Part shown: piece by piece, positions 56,150 through 64,000 of the stretch | Numbering within the stretch: the stretch's first letter is position 1 | Layout: each line of letters starts with the position of its first letter | The notes under the pieces: generated by a model | Databases searched by the model: none | Told to the model about the DNA's origin: nothing | What the model saw: the letters and a program-made list of their open reading frames with translations, nothing else | Position numbers and translations under genes: made by a program | Origin: Symbiodinium natans | Taxonomy: Eukaryota; Sar; Dinophyceae; Suessiales; Symbiodiniaceae | Assembly: GCA_905221605.1 (NCBI GenBank) | Contig: CAJNDS010002107.1 | Location: forward strand, 251,922-315,921 | DNA: 64,000 bases | Direction of reading: 5' to 3'

Positions 56150-57548
56150 GTCTTTTTTCTGTAATCAACCGGTTCTTTCCTAACGCATTCCTCAATTTCG
56201 CCCCTCCCGCTTCCGGCCCACGGCCATCTCAACAACAAAGAACACCAAAGACGTCGGAAAGACAACTTGAAGAACCCGTGAAGACAACATGCTTGGCAAC
56301 TCAAATGGCCCTAAACCCTAAACCCTAAACCCTAAACCCTAAGCCCCAAACCCTAAACCGCCTAAACCCGAAAACCCTAAACCCTAAACAGAGGGAACTG
56401 CCACCATGACGGAACATGCCACCTTTCCGGCCACAGACTCGCACCACAGAGCAGCGCCTCAACCCCCTCTAGAACCACCCTAAAACCTAAACCCTAAACC
56501 CCAAACCCTAAACCCCAAACCCTAAACCCTAAACCCTAAACCCTAATCCTTGCCGCGTCCTTCAGCTGGTTCACGAGCTCCTCGCGCGTCTCCACGCTGG
56601 ACCAGGCATCTTCGGCCTGCGCCAGCGCCTTGGAAGTGAGGGGGAGGGTTTAGGGTTTAGGGTTTAGGGTTTAGGGATTAGGGTTTAGGGATTTGGGGTT
56701 TGCGGAGTAGGGTTTGGGGTTCGGGTTTGGGGTTTTGGGTTGAGTGTTTGGGGTTTGGGATTTGGGGATTAGGATTTGCGGTGTAGGGTTTGCGGTGTAG
56801 GGTTTGGGGTTTGGCGTTTGGGGTTTAGGTTTAGGGTTTAGGTCTTTAGGGCTTAGGGTTCAAGCCGTAGAGGGGGGGGGGGATCTCACTTGCGAGCCCA
56901 GCTAAATCAAGCCCGCGGACCTGTTAGGATTTGCCTTGGCGCCTGCCTCTTGATCCTTCAGCAGAGATGTGGATGTTGTTCCAAGTTCGGGCCCTTCTTC
57001 TGAGGCACGACCCCTCTTGCAAGAGACACCCAAAAGAGACCGGAACTTGGAAAACTGGCCGTGTAAAGTCTCACCTCGTAGCTTCTATCAAGAAGCTCTC
57101 AGACACCTCCTCCACCGGATATAGGGTTTAGGGTTTAGGGTTCAGGGTTTAGGGTTTAGGGTTCAGGGTTTTGGGGGCTTTCATGATGGAGTCTAGCAGT
57201 TCTCCGGCCTCGTCCGGATTGAAGTCGCGAAGCCTTTGAATCACCTCCCGCTCCAAGTCCTGGGGCCCCGAAAGGAAGAAGGGCGTCGGCGGCGTAGGGT
57301 TTCAGGGTCAGGGTTTCAGGGTCAGGCATCAGGGTATAGGGTAAGTCAAATTTCACCTGAACCCGAAATGCCCTAAAGGCCCTAAAGGCCCTAAAGGCCC
57401 TAAAGGCCCCAAAGGCGCTAAAGGCGCTAAACCTAAACCCTGCACCCTAAAGGCCCTAAACCCTAAATTGCCCTGTCACTTCCGTCCGTCCTCGCCCTCC
57501 AGGTGTTCCACGACACGAGCCACGGCCTCCGAATCAAATGCTTCAGGG
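55639..57548 (-). CDS. Multi-exon gene for a small acidic helical protein
   Basis: Exons in order: about 57548-57489 (EAFDSEAVARVVEHLEG), 57259-57179 (27 codons; VIQRLRDFNPDEAGELLDS), 56628-56548 (LAQAEDAWSSVETREELVN) and 55747-55639 (TPGQDTCLDFILRILPAIQ, ending EKALGMGP and TAA). The last two junctions are phase-consistent if a GC donor follows ATGAAA at 57179 and a GA donor follows GCAAG at 56549; both donor types are known in dinoflagellates. Acceptors are TTCGGGGCCCCAG, CTTCCAAG and ATGGAG. The stop TAA comes from a CCCTAAA unit. Codons end almost always in G or C. No family recognised; the 5' end is not found. Confidence 0.5.
55806..55829. repeat. Poly-G run
   Basis: About 19 consecutive G in an intron of the acidic-protein gene. 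Confidence 0.9.
56092..56308 (+). CDS. Candidate ORF with a signal peptide encoded by (TC)n
   Basis: From ATG at 56092 the (TC)n tract encodes alternating Ser-Leu (SLSLSLSLCLSLCLFSV), a signal-peptide-like hydrophobic stretch, followed by FFPNAFLNFAPPASGPRP and a Gln/Lys/Thr-rich tail. The tail has credible codon use. Alternatively the tract is an intron polypyrimidine tract and only the tail is an exon. It is antisense to an intron of the acidic-protein gene. Confidence 0.25.
56107..56155. repeat. (CT)n microsatellite
   Basis: About 20 CT dinucleotides with two G interruptions. Confidence 0.95.
56962..57122 (+). CDS. Candidate exon, unidentified
   Basis: Plus-strand frame VDVVPSSGPSSEARPLLQET, then NLENWPCKVSPRSFYQEAL, after a CCTTCAG acceptor and before a GGTTTAGG donor. 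It overlaps an intron of the minus-strand acidic-protein gene, so it may be a nested gene or a shadow. Confidence 0.3.
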
Positions 57549-57617
57549 TCTCTATTTGGGTTTTTGGGATTTCGGTTGTAGGGTTTGGGGTTTGGGGTTT
57601 GGGGTTTAGGGTTTCTT

Positions 57618-57810
57618 AAAGTAGCCCAGTAACCATATTGCAATAAGGGTAACCTCTTTGGAGGTGGTTGATTTCAAAAAGAACCTTGAACCCTAAGCCC
57701 TAAACCCTACCACCCCCCCCCCAAAAAAAAAAAAAAACTAAACCCTAAACCCTAAACCCCCCCCCCCCCCAACCAAAAAAAAAAAAAACTAAACCCTAAA
57801 CCCTAAAAAA
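57618..57810. mobile_element. Introner left half followed by telomeric and C/A homopolymer sequence
   Basis: TAGCCCAGTAACCATATTGCAATAAGGG matches one arm of the introners at 16550 and 23966. The expected other arm is replaced by CCCTAAA units and two poly-C/poly-A blocks. Confidence 0.45.
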
Positions 57811-57850
57811 CCCCAAAAACCCTCAACAAAAGGGGAAGAGTCTCCCTTCA

Positions 57851-57956
57851 GATGTCTCGATTTGGGGAGATGCTTCGCAAGTCGCTCAAGGAGCTCCAGG
57901 AGCCCTGGAAGGCATTTGGGTTTTGGGTTTAGGGTTTAGGGTTTAGGGTATAGGGT

Positions 57957-57999
<43 letters not shown>

Positions 58000-58110
58000 T
58001 AGGGTTTAGGGTTTAGGGTATGGGGTATAGGGTTGAGGGTTGAGGGTTGAGGGTTTAGGGTTGAGGGTTTAGGGTTTAGGGTTTAGGGTTTAGGGTATAG
58101 GGTATAGGGT

Positions 58111-58163
<53 letters not shown>

Positions 58164-58386
58164 GGTTTAGGGTTTAGGGTTTAGGGTTTAGGGTTTAGGG
58201 TTTAGGGGTTAGGGTTTAGGGTTTAGGGTTTAGGGTTTAGGGTTTAGGGTTTAGGGTTTAGGGTTTAGGCTCGGCATCCGACACGCCCCTTCTTTCCATG
58301 GGGCAGGATCTGGGGATCTTGGGATCTGGGGTCGTGGTGCCCACCAGATCGTGGGCACACGAAGCTGGGGAAGGCTGGCCCATTTA
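57851..58386 (+). CDS. Candidate gene start, unidentified
   Basis: After CTCCCTTCAG an ATG at 57854 opens MSRFGEMLRKSLKELQEPW to 57919, where a telomeric intron (57925-58270) begins. A second exon-like piece, about 58307-58386, reads LGILGSGVVVPTRSWAHEA. The amphipathic N-terminal helix could be a targeting or membrane-binding segment. No family recognised. Confidence 0.35.
57925..58270. repeat. Mixed TTTAGGG / TTGAGGG / TATAGGG array
   Basis: Blocks of TTGAGGG (6 to 8 units) alternate with TTTAGGG and TATAGGG units, so two variants have spread as blocks. Confidence 0.95.
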
Positions 58387-58554
58387 AAGTCAGGCCATAT
58401 CATGCTTTCTTCTGCTTTGCTCCAACCCTTAGAGAAGGAAGATCATCCTGGAGTGACTGATGAGCTCGCAGCAGCAGCTCACCTAGGCTGTAGAAATTCG
58501 GACTCCGAAACCCTGAGCCCTAAAAAATCTTGAAGCCCTAAAGGCCCCTAAAGA

Positions 58555-58652
58555 GCTGGACGGCTTGATATCAGTCACTCGAGGAAGGGCTGGCGGGCAG
58601 GAAAGCGGCGATGCTCGCGCCGGCCCGAGCAGCAAGAAGTTCTTGTACAGCT
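58555..58652 (-). CDS. Candidate exon, unidentified
   Basis: After TCTGTACAG the minus strand reads LYKNFLLLGPARASPLSC. A plus frame (HSRKGWRAGKRRCSRRPEQQ) is also open, so strand is uncertain. Confidence 0.25.
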
Positions 58653-58911
58653 GTACAGACGAGGGATGTGTTGCAGGAGGGTCCAGGCTTCATCTTCATG
58701 AATCTGGGCTTCCTGGGCTAGAAGGGCCACGAGGTCTAGCGCTTTAACATGGACGCCTGCAGCAGCTGGCCCACGGCGACTAGCGTCACCGCACCAACTC
58801 AGCAGGATGCCTATAACCCTAAACCCTAAAACCTTAAGCTACGATACCCTAAACCCTAAACCCCAAACCCTTTAACCTGAAAACCTTGAACTATGAAACC
58901 CGGTGGCCCTC

Positions 58912-59065
58912 ACGCCCTCCGTGGGGCGCATGGTCAAAGAGTTCAAAGAGTGAGACCATCAGCTGCCACGGCCAGAGAGCTCAGGGGTGTAGCGGGCAGC
59001 GTGGCTGCCTGGGTCTATGCTCCGATTGCGAAGTACAATGCAAAAGATGGTTCTGCTTGCGCTAA
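58912..59065 (+). CDS. Candidate small Cys-rich segment
   Basis: Plus-strand frame SCHGQRAQGCSGQRGCLGLC followed by SDCEVQCKRWFCLR and TAA, with eight Cys in about 35 residues. It could be a small secreted or metal-binding domain. No signal peptide is seen in this exon, and another frame is open. Confidence 0.25.
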
Positions 59066-59073
59066 AAAAATCT

Positions 59074-59170
59074 GTATATATATATATATGTATATATAGA
59101 TAGATAGATATAGATAGTTATTTCTTTGTATACATGTATATTTGTATTTATATTTAGATGTAGTATAGAT
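59074..59170. repeat. (AT)n and GATA simple repeats
   Basis: AT run, then TAGA tetramers, then A/T-rich sequence. No gene supported in 59070-59560, where several weak frames overlap. Confidence 0.85.
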
Positions 59171-59569
59171 ATGTCTTCAATATCTCCTATGGAGCCACTG
59201 GGCTTTAACTCGAAAACAATGCAATGTGCACTGTTTCAAAGCGTTTCGCTGACAAACACCGTATTTCGGGCGAAATATGCTTCAGCCGTAACCTTTTTTG
59301 TGCTGAGAACCAAAAAGCACAACTCTTTGCGACTCTTTCCTTGGCTCCTGAAGTATGTGTTCTTCGGATACGACACATGAAGATTAAACAACAACGAGAT
59401 GTTATATGAGATCTCGGATGCACTGTATGAGGATCGTATTTTAACTCTCTTTGGACCCTCTTGATCTTGTAAGGGGCGGGGAGGAGAGGCAGGAGGGGGG
59501 GCTGACTTGCTCTGCAGCCCATGTAATGTTTTCATTCCGTGTCGCAGATACTTTTACACCCTCTTAAAC

Positions 59570-59990
59570 AAAGAAAAGGCCCCAACCCCCCCCCCCCACC
59601 CCCCCACCCCTAACAAAACAACATAAACATACAAAACATAAACTGAACCAAGCCGAAGAACCGAAACAGTGCAAGCCAACACCCTGAAACTAAACGCAAA
59701 AACGAAAACAAACAAAAAAGTGCTTGAACCTACAACAAAAAACGGACCCTAAAGAAAACCGAAACAGTACGGAACCACAAAATGAACGAGAACGTTGTTT
59801 GCTTGCTTCTCAACCCATCTGCGTGTTGAAATCAGAAACACTAAAAGTTGCAGTTTAGGGCTGAGTTCTTAAACCTAAACCCCCTAGACCCCAAAACCCC
59901 AAACCCTATACCCCAAACCCTAAACCCCAAACCCCAAAACCCAAACCCTAAAACCTAAACCCCGAAAAACCCAAAAAAAACCTAAACCCC
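59570..59990. repeat. A/C-rich low-complexity region
   Basis: A poly-C run near 59588 is followed by A-rich sequence with AAACA and AACCGAA motifs, then degenerate CCCTAAA. No gene seen. Confidence 0.85.
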
Positions 59991-60002
59991 AAACCCTAAA
60001 CC

Positions 60003-61952
60003 CTAAACCCGAAATCCAGTCGCCTGGGCGGTCCCATGTCCTGAGCGCAGGGCGTAGCGTTCCTTGTTGGACAAAAAGGAAAGCCAGGTCTTGTGGAAGA
60101 AGGAGAGGACCTGAGTGCCCTGTTGAGGGTTTAGGGTTTAGGGTTTAGGGTTCAGGGTTCAGGGTTCAGGGTTTGGGTTTAGGGCTTCGGGTTTAGGGTT
60201 TATCTGCAGCTTGTTGGGGGACCCTCAGAAGAGCAACCCCCCACTTGAGTTACTAGGCAACCGACTAGCACTCCACGCAGCATGCCGAACCCCACCAGTT
60301 CTCAAGAATACCCAAGAGACCGAGATGTAGGCGATCTTGTAGTGCTGGGGTACGAGCCAGAAATTCCCAATTTGCGCAGGCGTCCAAAACCTTGATCAGT
60401 CATAGCCTTTACTTGGTCAACTCCCAACGCCCCTTACATACGGTGACATGGCAAATCGGTCAGTCTTGGAGGGGAGGGCTACTAGGCACAAGACACTGTG
60501 TGCGAACGGTAAGTGGACTAACAGTAATATTATAATCTAGTGTGTAGAGTGGTATATAATGTACATGTATATCGTAGTAGTTATAGTGCACAGGAGGTCT
60601 CTGCACTATCTCCCGGCATCCCTGCTTTCTTCGACGAGACCTATGTCCTCACACTGTGAAAGATTGCTCCAAACCCTGTCTCTGCACCGCCATCTCTGCT
60701 GAAAGCTCCCTGGGCCCCGAAAACTCTCAACCCTGCACACCGAACTGGGGGTTTACGATTTAAAAAAAACAGACCCCTAAGAAAGACCCCCATCTAGTAG
60801 GATCCCCAGGACCCCCCAATAAGGTACCCCGAATATCGGAAACCCTCAACTAAGCATCAGCCAAGAAACATCGAGGAGCCCATGGATGCTTGCATCCACT
60901 CTGACTTCAGCTGCTCCCTTGTTTGCGCCAGGCTGTCCCCCTGCAAGGCCGGGCAGTGACGGGGGGGGTTCAGGTGCGGTACGAGTGCCGGGGCTACAGT
61001 GTGCTACTGCTACTTCTGTTGATCAGAAGGGCGTCCCCTGCAAGAATTCTGAAGCTAGCATTCCTACGTCCTACCGCCACACGTACAACGCCTTGAAGGC
61101 GCCGGTCACAAAGTAGAAGCCCGGAACGACGCCGAAGGGAGTGTGAAGGAAAACATCGACGAAGGTCTTGGCCGCAACATTCTGAAATGTAGCCTTTGCA
61201 CCCAGCCATCGGTCCTGAATCGATTTCTTGGTGCCCTTGACTCGCTACGCTCCTACGCCCCGGCAACACTCCGGCGCAACACGATGGTCCATCTTCAAGG
61301 TTCGGACCCCAGAGCAACAACCCACCAGCGGACCCTTTTCCCCCTACCAAGGTCCTTCACGCACTGAGTCCACCCCCCTCACCTCCCCTAAAAAAAAGGT
61401 GAATTTAATAAGCTACTCTACTACACCGCTAGGTTTTAGGCTTTAGGGTTTAAGGTTTAGGATTTAGGTTTAGGGCTTCGGGAAGGGCACCCAATGGGGA
61501 GACAGGAAGAGGCTCCATGCACAGGTACAGCCACTTGCAAGGTCCACCATACCAGAGCAGCCCGAAAGACGCGAGGCCAGCTGTCCTCCGGTAGTCGAGC
61601 CTTTCTTGAAGAGCGCTGTGTGCGTTGCGAGTTAGGGTTTACAGTTTAGGGTTTAGGGTCGAGGGTTGCGGGTCAAGGTCTAGGGTTTTGGGTTTAAGGT
61701 TTGGGGTTTGTGCAACTTCTTCCGCGGGCTTTGGGGCTGAAGGCCTTAGAGTCCTTGGAGTTCAACTAGCAGACTAGCACAACAGTACCCGTGCCCTGGA
61801 TTCCTTCCAGGGAGCCCCTCCGGCCCCGGCTGCTGAATGATGCCCTGGCAGAACATGTCCGCCGAAGTCAGGATCGCTGAGCTTGTCATCCCACTCACCA
61901 GATGCGGCCAGCGGGTCGCTAGCTCCGCATACCGCAGCGCCACGAAAGCCAT
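60003..61952 (-). CDS. Mpv17/PMP22-family membrane protein, six exons
   Basis: Exons in order: 61952-61789, 61615-61504, 61244-61092, 60940-60870, 60390-60312, 60110-60003; about 228 residues, with all five junction phases (2,0,0,2,0) agreeing. Family landmarks appear in order: RYAELATRWPHLVSGMTSSA and ADMFCQ (N-terminal helix), DYRRTAGLASFGLLWYGGP, AAKTFVDVFLHTPFGVVPGF, REQLKSEWMQAS, FWTPAQIGNFWLVPQHYKIA (the W.P.Q..NF..VP core) and FFHKTWLSFLSN. Mpv17-family proteins are four-helix proteins of mitochondrial inner or peroxisomal membranes, proposed channels. Donors are GT except a likely GC after exon 3; exon 2 could start at 61600 instead. Introns 1 and 2 contain TTTAGGG-type repeats. The TAG stop (60003-60005) is part of a TTTAGGG unit. 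Confidence 0.8.
60745..60852. mobile_element. Palindromic element in intron 4 of the Mpv17-like gene
   Basis: GGGGGTTTACGATTT...GACCCCC...GGGGACC-like...CGGAAACCC. Related to copies at 23715 and 44785. Confidence 0.4.
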
Positions 61953-62133
61953 GGCAGGGTAAAGTCACGGAAGTGCTCGACAGGCAACACGAAGACTCTT
62001 GTTCCCTTTTGCAACTGGAACCCTAAACCCTTAGCCCAAAACGTCTCCAGGCTTCTAAACCCGAAACCCTAAACCCCAAACCCTAAACCCTAAACCTCTC
62101 TATGCTTCTTTGCCTTTGTGGGGGCCCTGGGGC

Positions 62134-62838
62134 CTATTCAACGCCCGCCGGCAACCGTGCATCCGTGCCCAAGGCCTTGAGCCAAGTACGTTTGGGGTTT
62201 AGGCTGTGGGGCTTAGGGTTGCGGGTTTGTAGGTTTTTAAGGGCTTTTAGGGTACTTCCATTCTTGCTCTCATAGGGCTTCGGGTTCCTTGGGATCTGAA
62301 AGGCTCCATGCTTTACAAAACACCCCACACCCGCGAAGCCGCCTCGCTGCTCTTCCACTCCTGGCGATGCTACGGGGTTAAGGGTTTTAGGGTTTAGGGT
62401 TGAGGGGGTTTAGGGGTTCTGGAGTTTTAGGGGTTCTGGGGTTCTGGGGGTTTAGGGGTTCTGGGAGTTTAAGGGTTCTGGCGGGGTTTAGGGGCTCTGC
62501 CCTAAACCCTCCTAGCGAGTTCACTTCCTGGGATGGGGTCTGTCGGTATCTACAGGGTTTTCCGGTTTCAGCGCGTTTTCGGAGAAAGGTTTTGAGAGCA
62601 TTCTTCAGGTTCTCCGTGCATGGTATGGATGTGAAGAGCATCAGACTGGTTTAGGGTGTGCAGCTTACCCTAAACCATAAAGCCGAAACCCTAAACCCTA
62701 AACCCTAAACCCTAAACCCTAAACCCTAAACCCTAAACCCTAAACCCTAAACCCTTGAGGGTTGGCGGTTGCTGTCCATGCCGCCCTCATTCGCTCCTTG
62801 ATGGCAAGAATCAGAAGAGCTTCATTTGGCAGTGCTTT
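62134..62838 (-). CDS. Candidate three-exon gene 3' part, unidentified
   Basis: Exons in order: about 62838-62760 (PNEALLILAIKERMRAAWT), 62361-62283 (GFAGVGCFVKHGAFQIPR) and 62190-62134 (WLKALGTDARLPAGVE then TAG). A CCCTAAA array (62690-62755) lies in the first intron. The middle region 62513-62654 is open on both strands (ENLKNALKTFLRKRAETG on this strand) and may be a further exon. No family recognised. Confidence 0.4.
62690..62755. repeat. CCCTAAA array
   Basis: About nine perfect units, facing the TTTAGGG array at 62837 across an exon-like island. Confidence 0.95.
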
Positions 62839-62982
62839 AGGGTTTAGGGTTTAGGGTTTAGGGTTTAGGGTTTAGGGTTTAGGGTTTAGGGTTTAGGGTT
62901 TAGGGTTTAGGGTTTAGGGTTTAGGGTTTAGGGTTTAGGGTTTAGGGTTTAGGGTTTAGGGTTTAGGGTTTAGGGTTTAGGG
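62837..62982. repeat. TTTAGGG array
   Basis: Twenty-one near-perfect units. Confidence 0.95.
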
Positions 62983-63001
62983 GCAAGATGAATCCCTGCA
63001 C

Positions 63002-63250
63002 GTGACAAAAAAGTGCGCACAGTTGTACGATTCGAGTGACTCTTGCGCCAAGCCGAAAGATAAACCGCCTATGTGTCGCACTAAAGATCACAGCTCGGTA
63101 TCTCTCACAGCACCGCAGACGAAAAAGCAAACTGCGGGTCAAAACATATGCGCGCATGTCTATGCCGGGAGGGATTTCTGCGCCGAACGCGCGCAAGATG
63201 GACCGCTCGGAATCGCGCTCCGCACCACGGATCAACTGTTTCGGTTTTAG
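63002..63250 (+). CDS. Candidate coding exon, Cys-containing, unidentified
   Basis: An open plus-strand frame without ATG at its start (KKCAQLYDSSDSCAKPKDK, then GQNICAHVYAGRDFCAERAQ) ends at TAG inside a TTTTAGGG unit. The minus frame is Arg-rich and less plausible. No family recognised. Confidence 0.25.
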   Translation: MTKKCAQLYDSSDSCAKPKDKPPMCRTKDHSSVSLTAPQTKKQTAGQNICAHVYAGRDFCAERAQDGPLGIALRTTDQLFRF

Positions 63251-63289
63251 GGTTTGGCTAGGGTTTGGATGGCTTACGTTTGAGGTGTA

Positions 63290-64000
63290 GACATGTCAAA
63301 GACATACAAGGTCACGAGCAACAGAAGATACAAGGGGAAGAATGCAGAGTCAACAGTGGCATGACAGAGAAATGCACGCCTGCCCCCACACTTAAAGCAA
63401 TTTATTTCGCTGAGAAGCCCGCCGGAAGACTACTTTCCATTACGGGGGATTTCGTATGGGGAAATACCACCACATTTAAAGAAACAAATTGGGGGGGTTC
63501 AAAAAAATTCTCGGGCTCCTTTTTTTTGGAGTAAAAGTAAAAGCTTTAAAGAAGCCGAAGCTTGATTTTCCCATAATCTGAGGCCCTTTCAGAAAGCTTG
63601 GATTTCTTATGTGATTGCTTACTGGAGGAGAGAAGTTTTCATTCTTTCCTGAGCTACCCCTTGTGGGCCCTGCCTAGCAAAGACAGCATCACATTTACAA
63701 AATGGGACCACAATTATGGGAGGCCTTGGGGGGGGGGGGAGCCCTGGTCTTGCTATTCAGTTTTAATAGAGATTCAATACATTCCCATTGCTTTTCATAG
63801 AGAGTCAATACTGTGTCAATACATTCTTATTGTTTTTAATAGACAATCAATACAGGGCCATGGTCATACTATTGCAGAACCCTGCCTTTCTTATTGTTGC
63901 GGGGGGGGCCCCCAAATAAACCGGTGCTCGGATTAAAGCCCAAACCCTAAACCCCAAACCGTAAACCCCCAAAAAAAAGAACCCCAAAGCCGCAACGGAA
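63290..64000. other. A/T-richer contig end, no convincing gene
   Basis: Several weak frames. A short tandem duplication (TCAATACATTC(C/T)(C/T)ATTG...) lies at 63772-63862, with poly-G runs near 63729 and 63902 and a few CCCTAAA units at the end. Confidence 0.5.

Noticed and set aside
62513-62654. A plus-strand exon SEFTSWDGVCRYLQGFPV to a telomeric TAG
   Set aside because: The minus strand is equally open (MLFTSIPCTENLKNALK) and neighbours on that strand look more coherent, so neither was listed as a separate gene.

Overview
The window looks like a nuclear contig of a dinoflagellate, most likely a Symbiodiniaceae-type alga. The reasons are plant/alveolate-type telomeric repeats (TTTAGGG/CCCTAAA) scattered in both orientations every few hundred bases, very short exons, introns that seem to use GC or GA donors as well as GT, inverted-repeat insertions with splice sites inside their ends (introners), and protein pieces that match families I know from these algae. 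No rRNA, tRNA, CRISPR or prokaryotic operon structure was seen. All identifications are by eye.

The best calls are: (1) an intronless calcineurin-like metallophosphoesterase at 20859-22127 (-); (2) a six-exon Mpv17/PMP22-family gene at 60003-61952 (-), phase-consistent through all junctions; (3) part of a HID1/dymeclin-like gene at 27951-30624 (-); (4) a six-exon unidentified gene at 16430-17945 (-); (5) the 3' part of a multi-pass membrane protein gene at 448-6747 (+), whose introns are largely telomeric repeat; (6) a small acidic protein gene at 55639-57548 (-). The rest of the unique sequence holds many exon-like stretches on both strands. I report the clearest as candidate clusters with low confidence, because in GC-rich sequence the antisense frames often also stay open.

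Layout: 0-7 kb, membrane-protein gene with telomeric introns; 7.0-9.8 kb, microsatellites and a higher-order TTTAGATAG satellite ending in an assembly gap; 9.9-19.7 kb, candidate exons on both strands and the six-exon unknown gene; 20.4-22.8 kb, phosphoesterase; 22.8-26.8 kb, repeats and candidate exons; 27.0-30.6 kb, a 475-bp tandem duplication and the HID1-like gene with a TTGAGGG minisatellite in an intron; 31-39.5 kb, candidate genes and C/A- or G-rich minisatellites; 40.4-44.6 kb, an island almost free of telomeric repeats, bounded by direct repeats, with a frameshifted ubiquitin-like domain; 44.4-59 kb, densely alternating candidate exons with a second gap; 59-64 kb, low complexity, the Mpv17-like gene and weak exons.

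The most unusual theme is that telomere-type repeats act as intron filler and gene-boundary sequence. They fill introns, sit at one fixed point inside introners, and often supply the stop codon.
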